Below, piece by piece: positions 5,668 to 11,086 of a DNA stretch of 11,086 nucleotides. Below the pieces are notes generated by a model. That model was not told where the DNA came from. It did no database searches and saw only the letters and a program-made list of their open reading frames with translations. Source of the stretch: Akkermansiaceae bacterium (GTDB taxonomy: Bacteria > Verrucomicrobiota > Verrucomicrobiia > Verrucomicrobiales > Akkermansiaceae); NCBI GenBank assembly GCA_023300065.1, contig JALZWJ010000213.1, forward strand, positions 1 to 11,086. The letters are read 5' to 3'. Position numbers and translations under genes: made by a program. Numbering within the stretch: the first letter of the stretch is position 1; each line of letters starts with the position of its first letter.

Positions 5668-6408
5668 ATGAATCGCCGTCACCTCTTCACCGCATCCGCC
5701 CTCACCACCGGAGCCGCCCTCCTGCCATCCGCCTCCACCGCTCAATCAAAACCAAAACCACCCACCCTTAAGAAAGGCTCAGTCATCCTCTTCCAGGGCG
5801 ACTCCATCACCGACGCCGGCCGTGACAAAAAGAGCCAAGCCAAACCCAACGACCAAGCCGCCCTCGGCCGCGGCTACCCCCTCTTCATCGGCTCAGCTCT
5901 CCTCGGCGCCCACCCCGACCTCGATCTCCAAATCCACAACCGCGGCATCAGCGGACACAAAGTCCCCCAACTCCAAGCTCGATGGAAAAAGGACACCCTC
6001 GACCTCAAACCCGCCGTCCTCTCCATCCTCATCGGCGTCAACGACATGTGGCATAAAATGAACGGGAAATACGACGGCACCGTCCAAGACTACCTCGATG
6101 GCTTCCACGACCTCATCAAAGAAACCAAACGCAAATCCCCCAAAACCACCATCGTCATCTGCGAGCCCTTCGCCCTCAAATGCGGAGCCGTCAAAGACAG
6201 CTGGTTCCCCGAATTCGACGAACGCCGCGCCGCCGCAAAAGAAGTCGCCGAAAAGAACAAAACCCTCTGGGTCCCCTTCCAAACCATGTTCGACAACGCC
6301 ATCGCCGCCGGCACCACCCCACAACACTGGGCCCGCGACGGCGTCCACCCCACCTTCTCCGGCCACTCCCTCATGGCCCAAACCTGGCGCAAAGTCGTAG
6401 GCCTCTAA
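5668..6408 (+). CDS. SGNH/GDSL-family hydrolase with Tat-like signal
   Basis: SGNH hydrolases are serine esterases acting on lipids, acetylated sugars or similar esters. This 246-residue protein starts MNRRHLFTASALTTGAA, a twin-arginine-like signal, with a likely cleavage after the A of STA (residue 25), so it should act outside the cytoplasm. All four blocks are present: GDSIT (44-48, nucleophile S46), NRGISG (91-96, oxyanion Gly), GVND (123-126, N125) and DGVHPT (224-229, with D224 and H227 completing the triad). The spacing fits the single-domain GDSL-2 type (InterPro SGNH_hydro). The substrate is unknown; carbohydrate deacetylation is a common role in this phylum but is not shown here. 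It lies 11 bp after the CPBP gene, and a strong hairpin terminator follows 17 bp after its stop. Confidence 0.94.
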   Translation: MNRRHLFTASALTTGAALLPSASTAQSKPKPPTLKKGSVILFQGDSITDAGRDKKSQAKPNDQAALGRGYPLFIGSALLGAHPDLDLQIHNRGISGHKVPQLQARWKKDTLDLKPAVLSILIGVNDMWHKMNGKYDGTVQDYLDGFHDLIKETKRKSPKTTIVICEPFALKCGAVKDSWFPEFDERRAAAKEVAEKNKTLWVPFQTMFDNAIAAGTTPQHWARDGVHPTFSGHSLMAQTWRKVVGL

Positions 6409-6425
6409 GATCCACTCACCCACAA

Positions 6426-6458
6426 AAAAAGGGCCGAGCAAAACGCTCGGCCCTTTTT
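6426..6458. terminator. Bidirectional intrinsic terminator between SGNH hydrolase and citrate synthase
   Basis: GGGCCGAGC (6431-6439) and GCTCGGCCC (6445-6453) form a perfect 9-bp GC-rich stem around the loop AAAAC. An A-run before it (6424-6430) and five T after it (6454-6458) extend the stem and give a U-run on either strand. It lies between two convergent genes ending at 6408 (plus) and 6481 (minus) and can serve both. Confidence 0.95.
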
Positions 6459-6480
6459 GTAAATTATTCGCAGCCTCAGC

Positions 6481-7611
6481 CTAGCGCTCCTCGATTGGAA
6501 TCACCTTAGAAAGCTCAGTTGGCCCGACATACTTCGTCAACGGACGGTAGAGGCGGTTGTCCTCAAGCTGCTCCAAAACCTGTGCGGTCCAGCCCGCCAT
6601 CCGTGCAATCGCAAAAATCGGAGTGAAGAGGTCAGTTGGGATATCGAGCGAGTAGTAAACCGTCGCGGAGTAGAAATCGACGTTCGCATTCAGCCCCTTA
6701 CGCTCACGCATAATGGTCGCGATGCGCTCAGACATGTCGATCCACTTGGTCTCACCAAGTTCCTCAGTCAGCTTAATCGCCATCTTCTGAAGATGCGGAG
6801 CACGTGGGTCCAGCACCTTGTAAACCCGGTGGCCGATCCCCATGATCTTCTTCTTATTCACGAGGCAGTCTTCGACGAAGGCATCCACCTTATCCAGCGA
6901 GCCGATCTCATTGAGCATCTTGATCACACCCTCATTCGCGCCACCGTGAAGTGGGCCCTTGAGCGTGCCCACTGCGGAAGTCATCGCAGAATAGAAATCA
7001 GAGAGAGTCGCCACCGTCACACGAGCTGAGAAAGTCGAAGCATTCATGCCGTGATCAGCGTGAATCGTGTAAGCCACATCGAGAGTCTTAACCGCAGCCG
7101 CCTTAGGCTCCTCACCCGTCATGAGATAGAGGAAGTGAGCAGACTCAGAAAGGTCCGTACGCACTGGGAGCAGCTCCAAGCCCTGACGAGCACGGTGGTA
7201 GTATGCCACAATCACTGGAGTCTGAGCACAGAGCGAAAGAGCGACCTCGCGGTTCGCCTCTTGATCCGGCTCACCTACCTTAGCACGCTTGTCATAGTGA
7301 CCGAGCATGGAGACCGCCGTGCGGAGAATGTCCATCGGGTTCGCATCCTTAGGAGCGGTTTTTAGGAAATCAATGACACCCTGTGGGATCTCGCGGTTAC
7401 TACGAAGAGTTTTTTCAAACACCGCCAGCTCCGCAACATTAGGGAGCTTGCCACGGTGGAGCAGGTGAGTGACCTCCTCAAACGAGCAGTTCTCTACCAG
7501 CTCATCAATCGAGTAGCCGAGGTAAGAAAGGCGTCCTTCCAGACCTTCCACGTTTGAGAGTGCGGATTCATTAGCAATAACTCCTTCAAGACCTTTGGCG
7601 TAATCAGACAT
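6481..7611 (-). CDS. gltA: Citrate synthase (type II, small form)
   Basis: Citrate synthase condenses acetyl-CoA with oxaloacetate at the entry to the TCA cycle, in the cytoplasm. The 376 residues match the short bacterial form. Catalytic residues are visible: H222 in LHGGANEG, H261 in GIGHRVYK, and D312 in NVDFYS. HADHGMNAS (184-192) and RPLTKYVGP near the C-terminus (356-364) are further conserved segments. The ATG at 7611 begins MSDYAKGLEGVIA, the usual start of these enzymes; an open frame to 7686 adds an unrelated tail without a reason. No Shine-Dalgarno is evident (an A/T-rich leader precedes the ATG). Some members of this subfamily are 2-methylcitrate synthases, but no prp genes are nearby, so citrate synthase is preferred. 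The gene is divergent from tsaB across 130 bp and ends at the shared terminator. Confidence 0.96.
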   Translation of the reverse strand: MSDYAKGLEGVIANESALSNVEGLEGRLSYLGYSIDELVENCSFEEVTHLLHRGKLPNVAELAVFEKTLRSNREIPQGVIDFLKTAPKDANPMDILRTAVSMLGHYDKRAKVGEPDQEANREVALSLCAQTPVIVAYYHRARQGLELLPVRTDLSESAHFLYLMTGEEPKAAAVKTLDVAYTIHADHGMNASTFSARVTVATLSDFYSAMTSAVGTLKGPLHGGANEGVIKMLNEIGSLDKVDAFVEDCLVNKKKIMGIGHRVYKVLDPRAPHLQKMAIKLTEELGETKWIDMSERIATIMRERKGLNANVDFYSATVYYSLDIPTDLFTPIFAIARMAGWTAQVLEQLEDNRLYRPLTKYVGPTELSKVIPIEER

Positions 7612-7710
7612 AAAAAATATTCTAGGTGGTAAAAATTCGATCAATGGATACGGGGCGTCTTGCGTCCGCGCAAGGGTTTCCCGCAAGGGAGGCTTAGTTT
7701 TTTAGTTTAA

Positions 7711-7737
7711 GAGAGTTAAGTGTCTGTTCACACTCTC
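7711..7737 (+). promoter_or_regulatory. Hairpin in the leader just before the tsaB start
   Basis: GAGAGT (7711-7716) pairs with ACTCTC (7732-7737). Inside it, after a TAA bulge, GTG (7720-7722) pairs with CAC (7729-7731) around the loop TCTGTT. The structure ends 4 bases before the GTG start codon of tsaB and covers the place where a ribosome-binding site would be. A regulatory effect is possible, but only the pairing is seen. Confidence 0.35.
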
Positions 7738-7741
7738 ACCC

Positions 7742-8410
7742 GTGAACCACGAATGGATCCTAGCGCTCGAAACAACCGTAGCCTCCGCCACCCTCCTTCT
7801 CGCACGTGATGGAGAGGCCGTCGCGCGCCGCGACTTCACCAGCGAGCGCTCCCAAGAGTGCGACCTCTTCGCCCCCCTTCAAGACATCCTCACCGAGCTC
7901 CCCACCGGCGCCCAGCTCTCCGCCATCATCATCGGCACCGGCCCCGGGAGCTATAACGGGGCCCGCGTCGGCATCGCCGCCGCTCAGGCACTGGCTCAAA
8001 CCCACGGCTGCCGCGTCGCTGGCCTCTGCTCCTTCGAGGGCGTCACCGAAGCGTCACAACATCCCTCACTCTACGCCATCGGCGATGCCCGCCGTGGCAG
8101 CTACTTCCTCATGCCCGTCCTCAATGGCCGCGCCCAAGCCCCACCCCGCTTGCTAGAAAAAGCCGACTTCCTCCAAGCCCTCACCACAGACAACCCAAAC
8201 TCCCACCCCATGGTCACCTTCGAGTCCCCCGACCGCCTCCCCGCCGAACTTCTCTGCACCGAAAGCACCTCCACCGCCGGCGGCCTCCTCGCCTCATGGC
8301 TCACCCGCACCCCCGAGGAACAAAACACCCTCCTCAACACCCCCACCGAAGCCTTCTACCTCCGCCCCCCGCACATCACCAAGGCGAAGAAAAAGGGATC
8401 GAAAAATTGA
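7742..8410 (+). CDS. tsaB: tRNA threonylcarbamoyladenosine biosynthesis protein TsaB
   Basis: TsaB is the scaffold partner of TsaD in the complex that, with TsaE, transfers threonylcarbamoyl to A37 of ANN-decoding tRNAs; it is usually essential. The 222 residues have the ASKHA-fold signs of TsaB: ILALETT (6-12), the hallmark GTGPGSYNGARVG (65-77), YAIGDARRGSYF (111-122) and EAFYLRPP near the C-terminus (203-210). The metal-binding HxxxH of TsaD is absent, as expected for TsaB. The tail KAKKKGSKN is basic. The start is a GTG at 7742, directly in front of the ALETT strand; there is no in-frame ATG nearby and no clear Shine-Dalgarno. Neither tsaE nor rimI is adjacent. It is divergent from citrate synthase. 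Confidence 0.95.
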   Translation: MNHEWILALETTVASATLLLARDGEAVARRDFTSERSQECDLFAPLQDILTELPTGAQLSAIIIGTGPGSYNGARVGIAAAQALAQTHGCRVAGLCSFEGVTEASQHPSLYAIGDARRGSYFLMPVLNGRAQAPPRLLEKADFLQALTTDNPNSHPMVTFESPDRLPAELLCTESTSTAGGLLASWLTRTPEEQNTLLNTPTEAFYLRPPHITKAKKKGSKN

Positions 8411-8473
8411 AGGCTCTCGCTCTCCGTCGGCCTCCGCACCACTCCCCCCCCGTCGACTCCAGCGATGATCCGC

Positions 8474-8497
8474 AACGCACAACGCACAACGCACAAC
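8474..8497. repeat. 7-bp tandem repeat (AACGCAC, 3.4 copies)
   Basis: AACGCAC is repeated three times without mismatch at 8474, 8481 and 8488, followed by AAC. It lies 64 bp after the tsaB stop and is not part of a gene. A slippage-prone simple repeat is the simplest reading. Confidence 0.9.
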
Positions 8498-8638
8498 CAA
8501 GACCCTCGCCCCTTGGCACACCTTAGTCAGCCGCTCCTAAGCAGTCTCCGATGCCGGAACTAGCGCCTCACGCCACGCCGCCTTCATGGCCGTCATAAGC
8601 CTGAATCCCGACTGATCAAATGACCCCGCAAACGCAAA

Positions 8639-8674
8639 CCGTCCAAAAAATCGTCCATCCAAAAAATCGTCTGG
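8639..8674. repeat. 16-bp tandem repeat, copy A of a dispersed repeat
   Basis: TCCAAAAAATCGTCCA (8642-8657) is followed directly by TCCAAAAAATCGTCTG (8658-8673), 14 of 16 identical. With the leading CCG and final CTGG the block has the same plan as that at 10838-10869, where each A-run is three instead of six bases. Confidence 0.8.
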
Positions 8675-8677
8675 CAT

Positions 8678-8706
8678 TCTAAAAAGCTCTAAAACTCTAA
8701 AGCTCT
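8678..8706. repeat. Short TCTAAA-type tandem array
   Basis: TCTAAAAAGC, TCTAAAAC and TCTAAAGC follow each other, then TCT. The array begins directly after the 16-bp repeats in the same gap, so the two may belong to one composite intergenic element. Confidence 0.65.
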
Positions 8707-8768
8707 CGCCTCATTCGAGGCAGCGTCAAATCGCGTCACTCAACAAGAACCCAAGGCCTTTTCCGTGC

Positions 8769-10535
8769 CTAGCTCTCTTTAGAAACCTCCCTGAACAACT
8801 GGCTCAGGATCAGCCCTCCGCCTACAACTAAGAGGAAGCCTTGGAAGTAATCGCCATAAAGCACAAACCCCGTCCCAAGCAGCACCATAATAATTGCGGC
8901 ACTACCAAAGAAGACCTTAATCAAGTCACTTCCCACCGAAGGCTCAGCTGGATCATGCTGAGTCGTTCGAAAACGATCCCACCCTTTCCCCGGAGGCGAA
9001 GTCTTATCCGCAAACCTCGCTAAAGTATTCTGAGACTCTGGTGCAGTCAAAAAAGTTACAACCAACCAAACCGCAGTCGTCAAAATCACTGGCCCAACAT
9101 AAACCCACGGCCCCATCGCCACAGCCCAACCAAATGGATCCGCAAAAGGAATATCCGTCTTGCTCGTAAAGAGGTATGCCGAAATCACAGCCGCTACCGT
9201 CGCTGAAATCTCACTCCAAGCATTCACGCGCCACCAAATCCACCTCAACAGATACACCAAGCCTGTCCCTGCTCCGAACATCAGGATAATATTAAAAATC
9301 TGAGCCGCATTCGTCAGCATGAGAGCCACCAAAGAACCCAAAACCAAAACAATCGCACTCATAACCCGCCCCACCATCACCTGCTTCTTATCCGAAGCTT
9401 TTGGCTCAACGAACCGTGTCCAAAAATCTTTGGTCAAATAAGACGACGCCAAATTAATCTGCGTGGAAAGAGTCGAAATATAGGCTGCAATCAACGAAGC
9501 CAAAACCAAGCCCTTAAGACCCACTGGCAACTGTGCCACCATCGCAGGATAAGCCGCATCGTGCCCCAACTTATCCTCCGCCAAATGCGGGAATGCCACC
9601 CCAATCGACTCTAGCGTCGGAAAAACCGCCAACGAAGCAAGCGCGACTAGAATCCAAGGCCACGGCCTTAAAGCATAATGAGCCACGTTGAAGAAGAGAC
9701 TCGCCTTTGTAGCATGTCTTTCATCCTTCGCCGCCATGATACGCTGGGCAATATATCCACCACCGCCAGGCTCAGCCCCTGGATAGTAAGCCGTCCACCA
9801 CTGGATCGCGATCGGAATAATAAAGAGCGCCACCCAAGCATCCGTCGTCGAAGGAACAAGACTCATCTTCGCCTGCACCGCTTCATTCGCAAACAAGCCC
9901 TCCAAGCCACCCACTTGTTCCATATTTAAAATGTAATAAGTCGCCGCCACCGACCCGATCATCGCAAGCGCGAATTGGAAAAAGTCTACCAGTAAAACCG
10001 AACGCAATCCTCCCGCCACACTGTAAAGCATCGTCGCACCTGCTCCGATCAAGATCGTCTGCATTGGCGAAATCCCGATCAACACCCCCATAATCTTCAT
10101 CGCTGCGAGCGACACGATCGCAATGATGAACACATTAAAAAATAGCCCCAAATAAAGAGCACGAAATCCTCTCAAAAATCGCCCCCCCATTCCGGAATAC
10201 CGAAGTTCATAAAACTCCACATCCGTCATCACCCCTGCCCTCCGCCATCGACGAGCAAAGACAAAAGTCGTTAAGAGCCCAGAGAAAACAAAAGACCACC
10301 AAAGCCAGTTTTTCGAAACCCCATCCGTCCGAACCCAATCCGTGATCAAAGTCGGAGTATCTGCCGCAAAGGTCGTCGCAACCATCGACACGCCCAACAA
10401 CCACCAAGGCATCGAGCGACCCGCTAAAAAGAAACTCTCCGCAGTCCCCTGGTTCTTCTTCGCCGCCCACCAGCCGATTCCCAAGCTGATCGCAAGAGAA
10501 GCCCCAATAATAATCCAGTCCAGTGTTTCAATCAT
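8769..10535 (-). CDS. Sodium:solute symporter (SSS family, TC 2.A.21)
   Basis: This 588-residue inner-membrane protein should import a small solute with sodium. It has about 13-15 hydrophobic segments spread over its length, and opens IGASLAISLGIGWWAAKK followed by SFFLAGRSMPWWLLGVSM, the typical SSS TM1-TM2 start. The segment AAYISTLSTQ (351-360) matches the conserved TM8 motif whose Ser/Thr residues bind sodium in LeuT-fold SSS transporters. A C-terminal extension with two more hydrophobic segments (about 541-581) makes it longer than PutP (about 500). The substrate cannot be deduced; no catabolic genes are adjacent. I chose the ATG at 10535 (MIETLDWIIIG). A TTG at 10556 would add seven residues, and neither start has a well-placed Shine-Dalgarno. 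It converges with tsaB across a 358-bp gap. Confidence 0.95.
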   Translation of the reverse strand: MIETLDWIIIGASLAISLGIGWWAAKKNQGTAESFFLAGRSMPWWLLGVSMVATTFAADTPTLITDWVRTDGVSKNWLWWSFVFSGLLTTFVFARRWRRAGVMTDVEFYELRYSGMGGRFLRGFRALYLGLFFNVFIIAIVSLAAMKIMGVLIGISPMQTILIGAGATMLYSVAGGLRSVLLVDFFQFALAMIGSVAATYYILNMEQVGGLEGLFANEAVQAKMSLVPSTTDAWVALFIIPIAIQWWTAYYPGAEPGGGGYIAQRIMAAKDERHATKASLFFNVAHYALRPWPWILVALASLAVFPTLESIGVAFPHLAEDKLGHDAAYPAMVAQLPVGLKGLVLASLIAAYISTLSTQINLASSYLTKDFWTRFVEPKASDKKQVMVGRVMSAIVLVLGSLVALMLTNAAQIFNIILMFGAGTGLVYLLRWIWWRVNAWSEISATVAAVISAYLFTSKTDIPFADPFGWAVAMGPWVYVGPVILTTAVWLVVTFLTAPESQNTLARFADKTSPPGKGWDRFRTTQHDPAEPSVGSDLIKVFFGSAAIIMVLLGTGFVLYGDYFQGFLLVVGGGLILSQLFREVSKES

Positions 10536-10715
10536 AGCTCCAGTTGTTGTTTCCAATCTCTACGTCTCAAAAACCACCGCCCAACACAAGCTAGAGAAAC
10601 TCAAGAATGCAAAAACCTCGCAACCATGAGTTTTAATCCCAAAGTAAGGTCCGCAGTTTCAGAACTCTCGCGAATAAAAACCTAGAGAGACAGAGGCCCG
10701 GATTCCTTTCGTCTG

Positions 10716-10727
10716 GCTTTGCAAAGC
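10716..10727. repeat. Perfect 12-bp palindrome
   Basis: GCTTTGCAAAGC equals its own reverse complement. It lies about 180 bp before the symporter start. It could be an operator half-pair or chance; on the minus strand it is preceded, not followed, by T residues, so it is not a terminator of that strand. Confidence 0.35.
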
Positions 10728-10837
10728 TTGGAAAAAAAAATCAAACTCTCAGTAACGTCATCGAAACCCTTACTCTTGAATCTAAAAAAATCGCTCCAGC
10801 GATGGAGATTCTAACCAAAGTCAAAGGAGTGGTTACC

Positions 10838-10869
10838 CCGTCCAAATCGTCCGCTTCCAAATCGTCTGG
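10838..10869. repeat. 15-bp tandem repeat, copy B of the dispersed repeat
   Basis: After CCG, TCCAAATCGTCCGCT (10841-10855) is followed by TCCAAATCGTCTGGT (10856-10870). The order CCGTCCAAA-TCGTCC-TCCAAA-TCGTCTGG is shared with 8639-8674. The shared irregular endings argue for common origin rather than independent slippage. Confidence 0.8.
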
Positions 10870-10870
10870 T

Positions 10871-10894
10871 AATCTTAATCTGGCAATCTTAATC
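10871..10894. repeat. 14-bp spaced direct repeat AATCTTAATC
   Basis: AATCTTAATC occurs at 10871-10880 and again at 10885-10894, separated by TGGC. It directly continues copy B of the dispersed repeat and is absent from copy A. Confidence 0.75.
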
Positions 10895-10895
10895 C

Positions 10896-10953
10896 CCACC
10901 TCTCAGATTCATCGTAAATCTTCCCGCGCTTGAGGGCGCTAAACCACCTCTCA
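10896..10953. repeat. 10-bp direct repeat flanking a hairpin at the end of the transposase-like gene
   Basis: CCACCTCTCA is found at 10896-10905 and 10944-10953; the second copy contains the stop codon of the transposase-like gene. A GC-rich hairpin (10926-10939) lies between them. This could be an end structure of a mobile element, but ten bases can also recur by chance in such C-rich sequence. Confidence 0.35.
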
Positions 10954-11086
10954 ACCATCCTTCAAATCCCGCAACGACCAAATCTCCCCCGCCATCTCAC
11001 CCAACGCCCCTCGCGGCTTCCGCGCACCATCCTTCCGCTTCGGCCCAAACCTCTCTCGGCTCGCCCGAAACACCCCATCCACAAAC
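10951..11086 (-). CDS. C-terminus of a probable IS200-like (Y1/REP-associated) transposase
   Basis: The minus strand has an open frame from the window edge to a TGA at 10951-10953, giving the last 44 residues of a longer protein. The pattern FVDGVFRASRERFG followed by KRKDGARKPRG and a final SLRDLKDG resembles, from memory, the C-terminal part of Y1_Tnp (COG1943, REP-associated) proteins of Verrucomicrobiota, where a GSxxFV...FG.KR..GAR pattern closes the domain. These enzymes use a tyrosine to cut and join single-stranded DNA. The catalytic HUH and Tyr motifs would lie outside the window, so the assignment rests on this tail only. The strong G-rich codon use (CGG, GCG, GGG) is unlike the symporter gene next to it. 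Confidence 0.5.
   Translation of the reverse strand, partial: FVDGVFRASRERFGPKRKDGARKPRGALGEMAGEIWSLRDLKDG

Larger units (their letters stand above)
8411..8768. other. Repeat-bearing intergenic region between tsaB and the symporter gene
   Basis: No credible gene was found in these 358 bp between two convergent genes. It holds three short tandem repeats, listed separately, and a small hairpin GCCTC-ATTC-GAGGC at 8708-8721 that might end symporter transcription but lacks a clean T-run. The remaining sequence shows nothing I recognise. Confidence 0.6.
10536..10950. other. Non-coding region upstream of the symporter gene
   Basis: No credible gene was found in these 415 bp. The region should contain the symporter promoter, but I could not pick a convincing -35/-10 pair. 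It holds a perfect 12-bp palindrome (GCTTTGCAAAGC, 10716-10727), a poly-A run, copy B of the dispersed repeat, and a GC hairpin (GCGC 10926-10929 with GCGC 10936-10939) just after the transposase-like gene at the right edge. Confidence 0.6.

Noticed and set aside
5893..6441. Long minus-strand open frame opposite the SGNH hydrolase
   Set aside because: It is a mirror of the C-ending codons of the real gene, giving a Gly/Val/Asp/Glu-rich product with no domain, and it runs across the terminator.
7612..7686. Extended N-terminus of citrate synthase
   Set aside because: The 25 extra residues have no match to the family, and MSDYAKGLEGVIA at 7611 is the usual beginning of the enzyme.
8296..8526. 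Plus-strand frame crossing the end of tsaB into the gap
   Set aside because: It overlaps tsaB in another frame, is rich in His and Pro, and ends in the tandem heptamer repeats.
8474..8706. Possible CRISPR array from the repeats after tsaB
   Set aside because: The repeats are 7-16 bp, differ from each other, and have no regular unique spacers; no cas gene is present.

Overview
The window looks like a chromosomal segment of a Verrucomicrobiota bacterium, probably class Verrucomicrobiae. The grounds are a secreted protein with an Ig-like domain, a DPDGDG repeat and a KFYRLKV-type C-terminus, a small DUF4266 lipoprotein grouped with ApbE and DUF3570, weak Shine-Dalgarno use, and short wordy tandem repeats between genes. 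This is recognition from the sequence; no search was run.

Left part (1-4630, all minus strand). Reading in the direction of transcription, from right to left, a compact gene set encodes a parvulin-type peptidyl-prolyl isomerase, a DUF3570 outer-membrane beta-barrel, an ApbE-like FAD:protein FMN transferase, a 71-residue DUF4266 lipoprotein ending in GGGCGCN, and an Ig/calcium-repeat protein. Gaps are 48, 15, -17 and 4 bp, so it is almost certainly one operon. Downstream on the same strand is a Fur/PerR-family regulator cut by the left edge, with a PerR-box-like 7-1-7 inverted repeat in front of it. The core DUF3570-ApbE-DUF4266 set is the most interesting part of the window. It resembles an uncharacterised envelope redox system in which ApbE may attach FMN to a partner, and the barrel carries a DxxSGxT motif close to the known ApbE acceptor motif.

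Middle part (4865-6408, plus strand). A CPBP-family intramembrane protease and a probably Tat-exported SGNH/GDSL hydrolase form a two-gene unit. A strong bidirectional hairpin terminator separates them from the convergent citrate synthase gene.

Right part (6481-11086). Citrate synthase (minus) is divergent from tsaB (plus; tRNA t6A synthesis). A 358-bp repeat-bearing gap follows, then a sodium:solute symporter (minus). A second non-coding stretch of about 415 bp carries a repeat related to one in the previous gap. The last 136 bp encode the C-terminus of a protein that resembles the IS200-like Y1 (REP-associated) transposases of this phylum.

The plus strand is visibly richer in C than G almost throughout, whichever strand is coding. 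This suggests that the minus strand, which carries most of the genes, is the leading strand.
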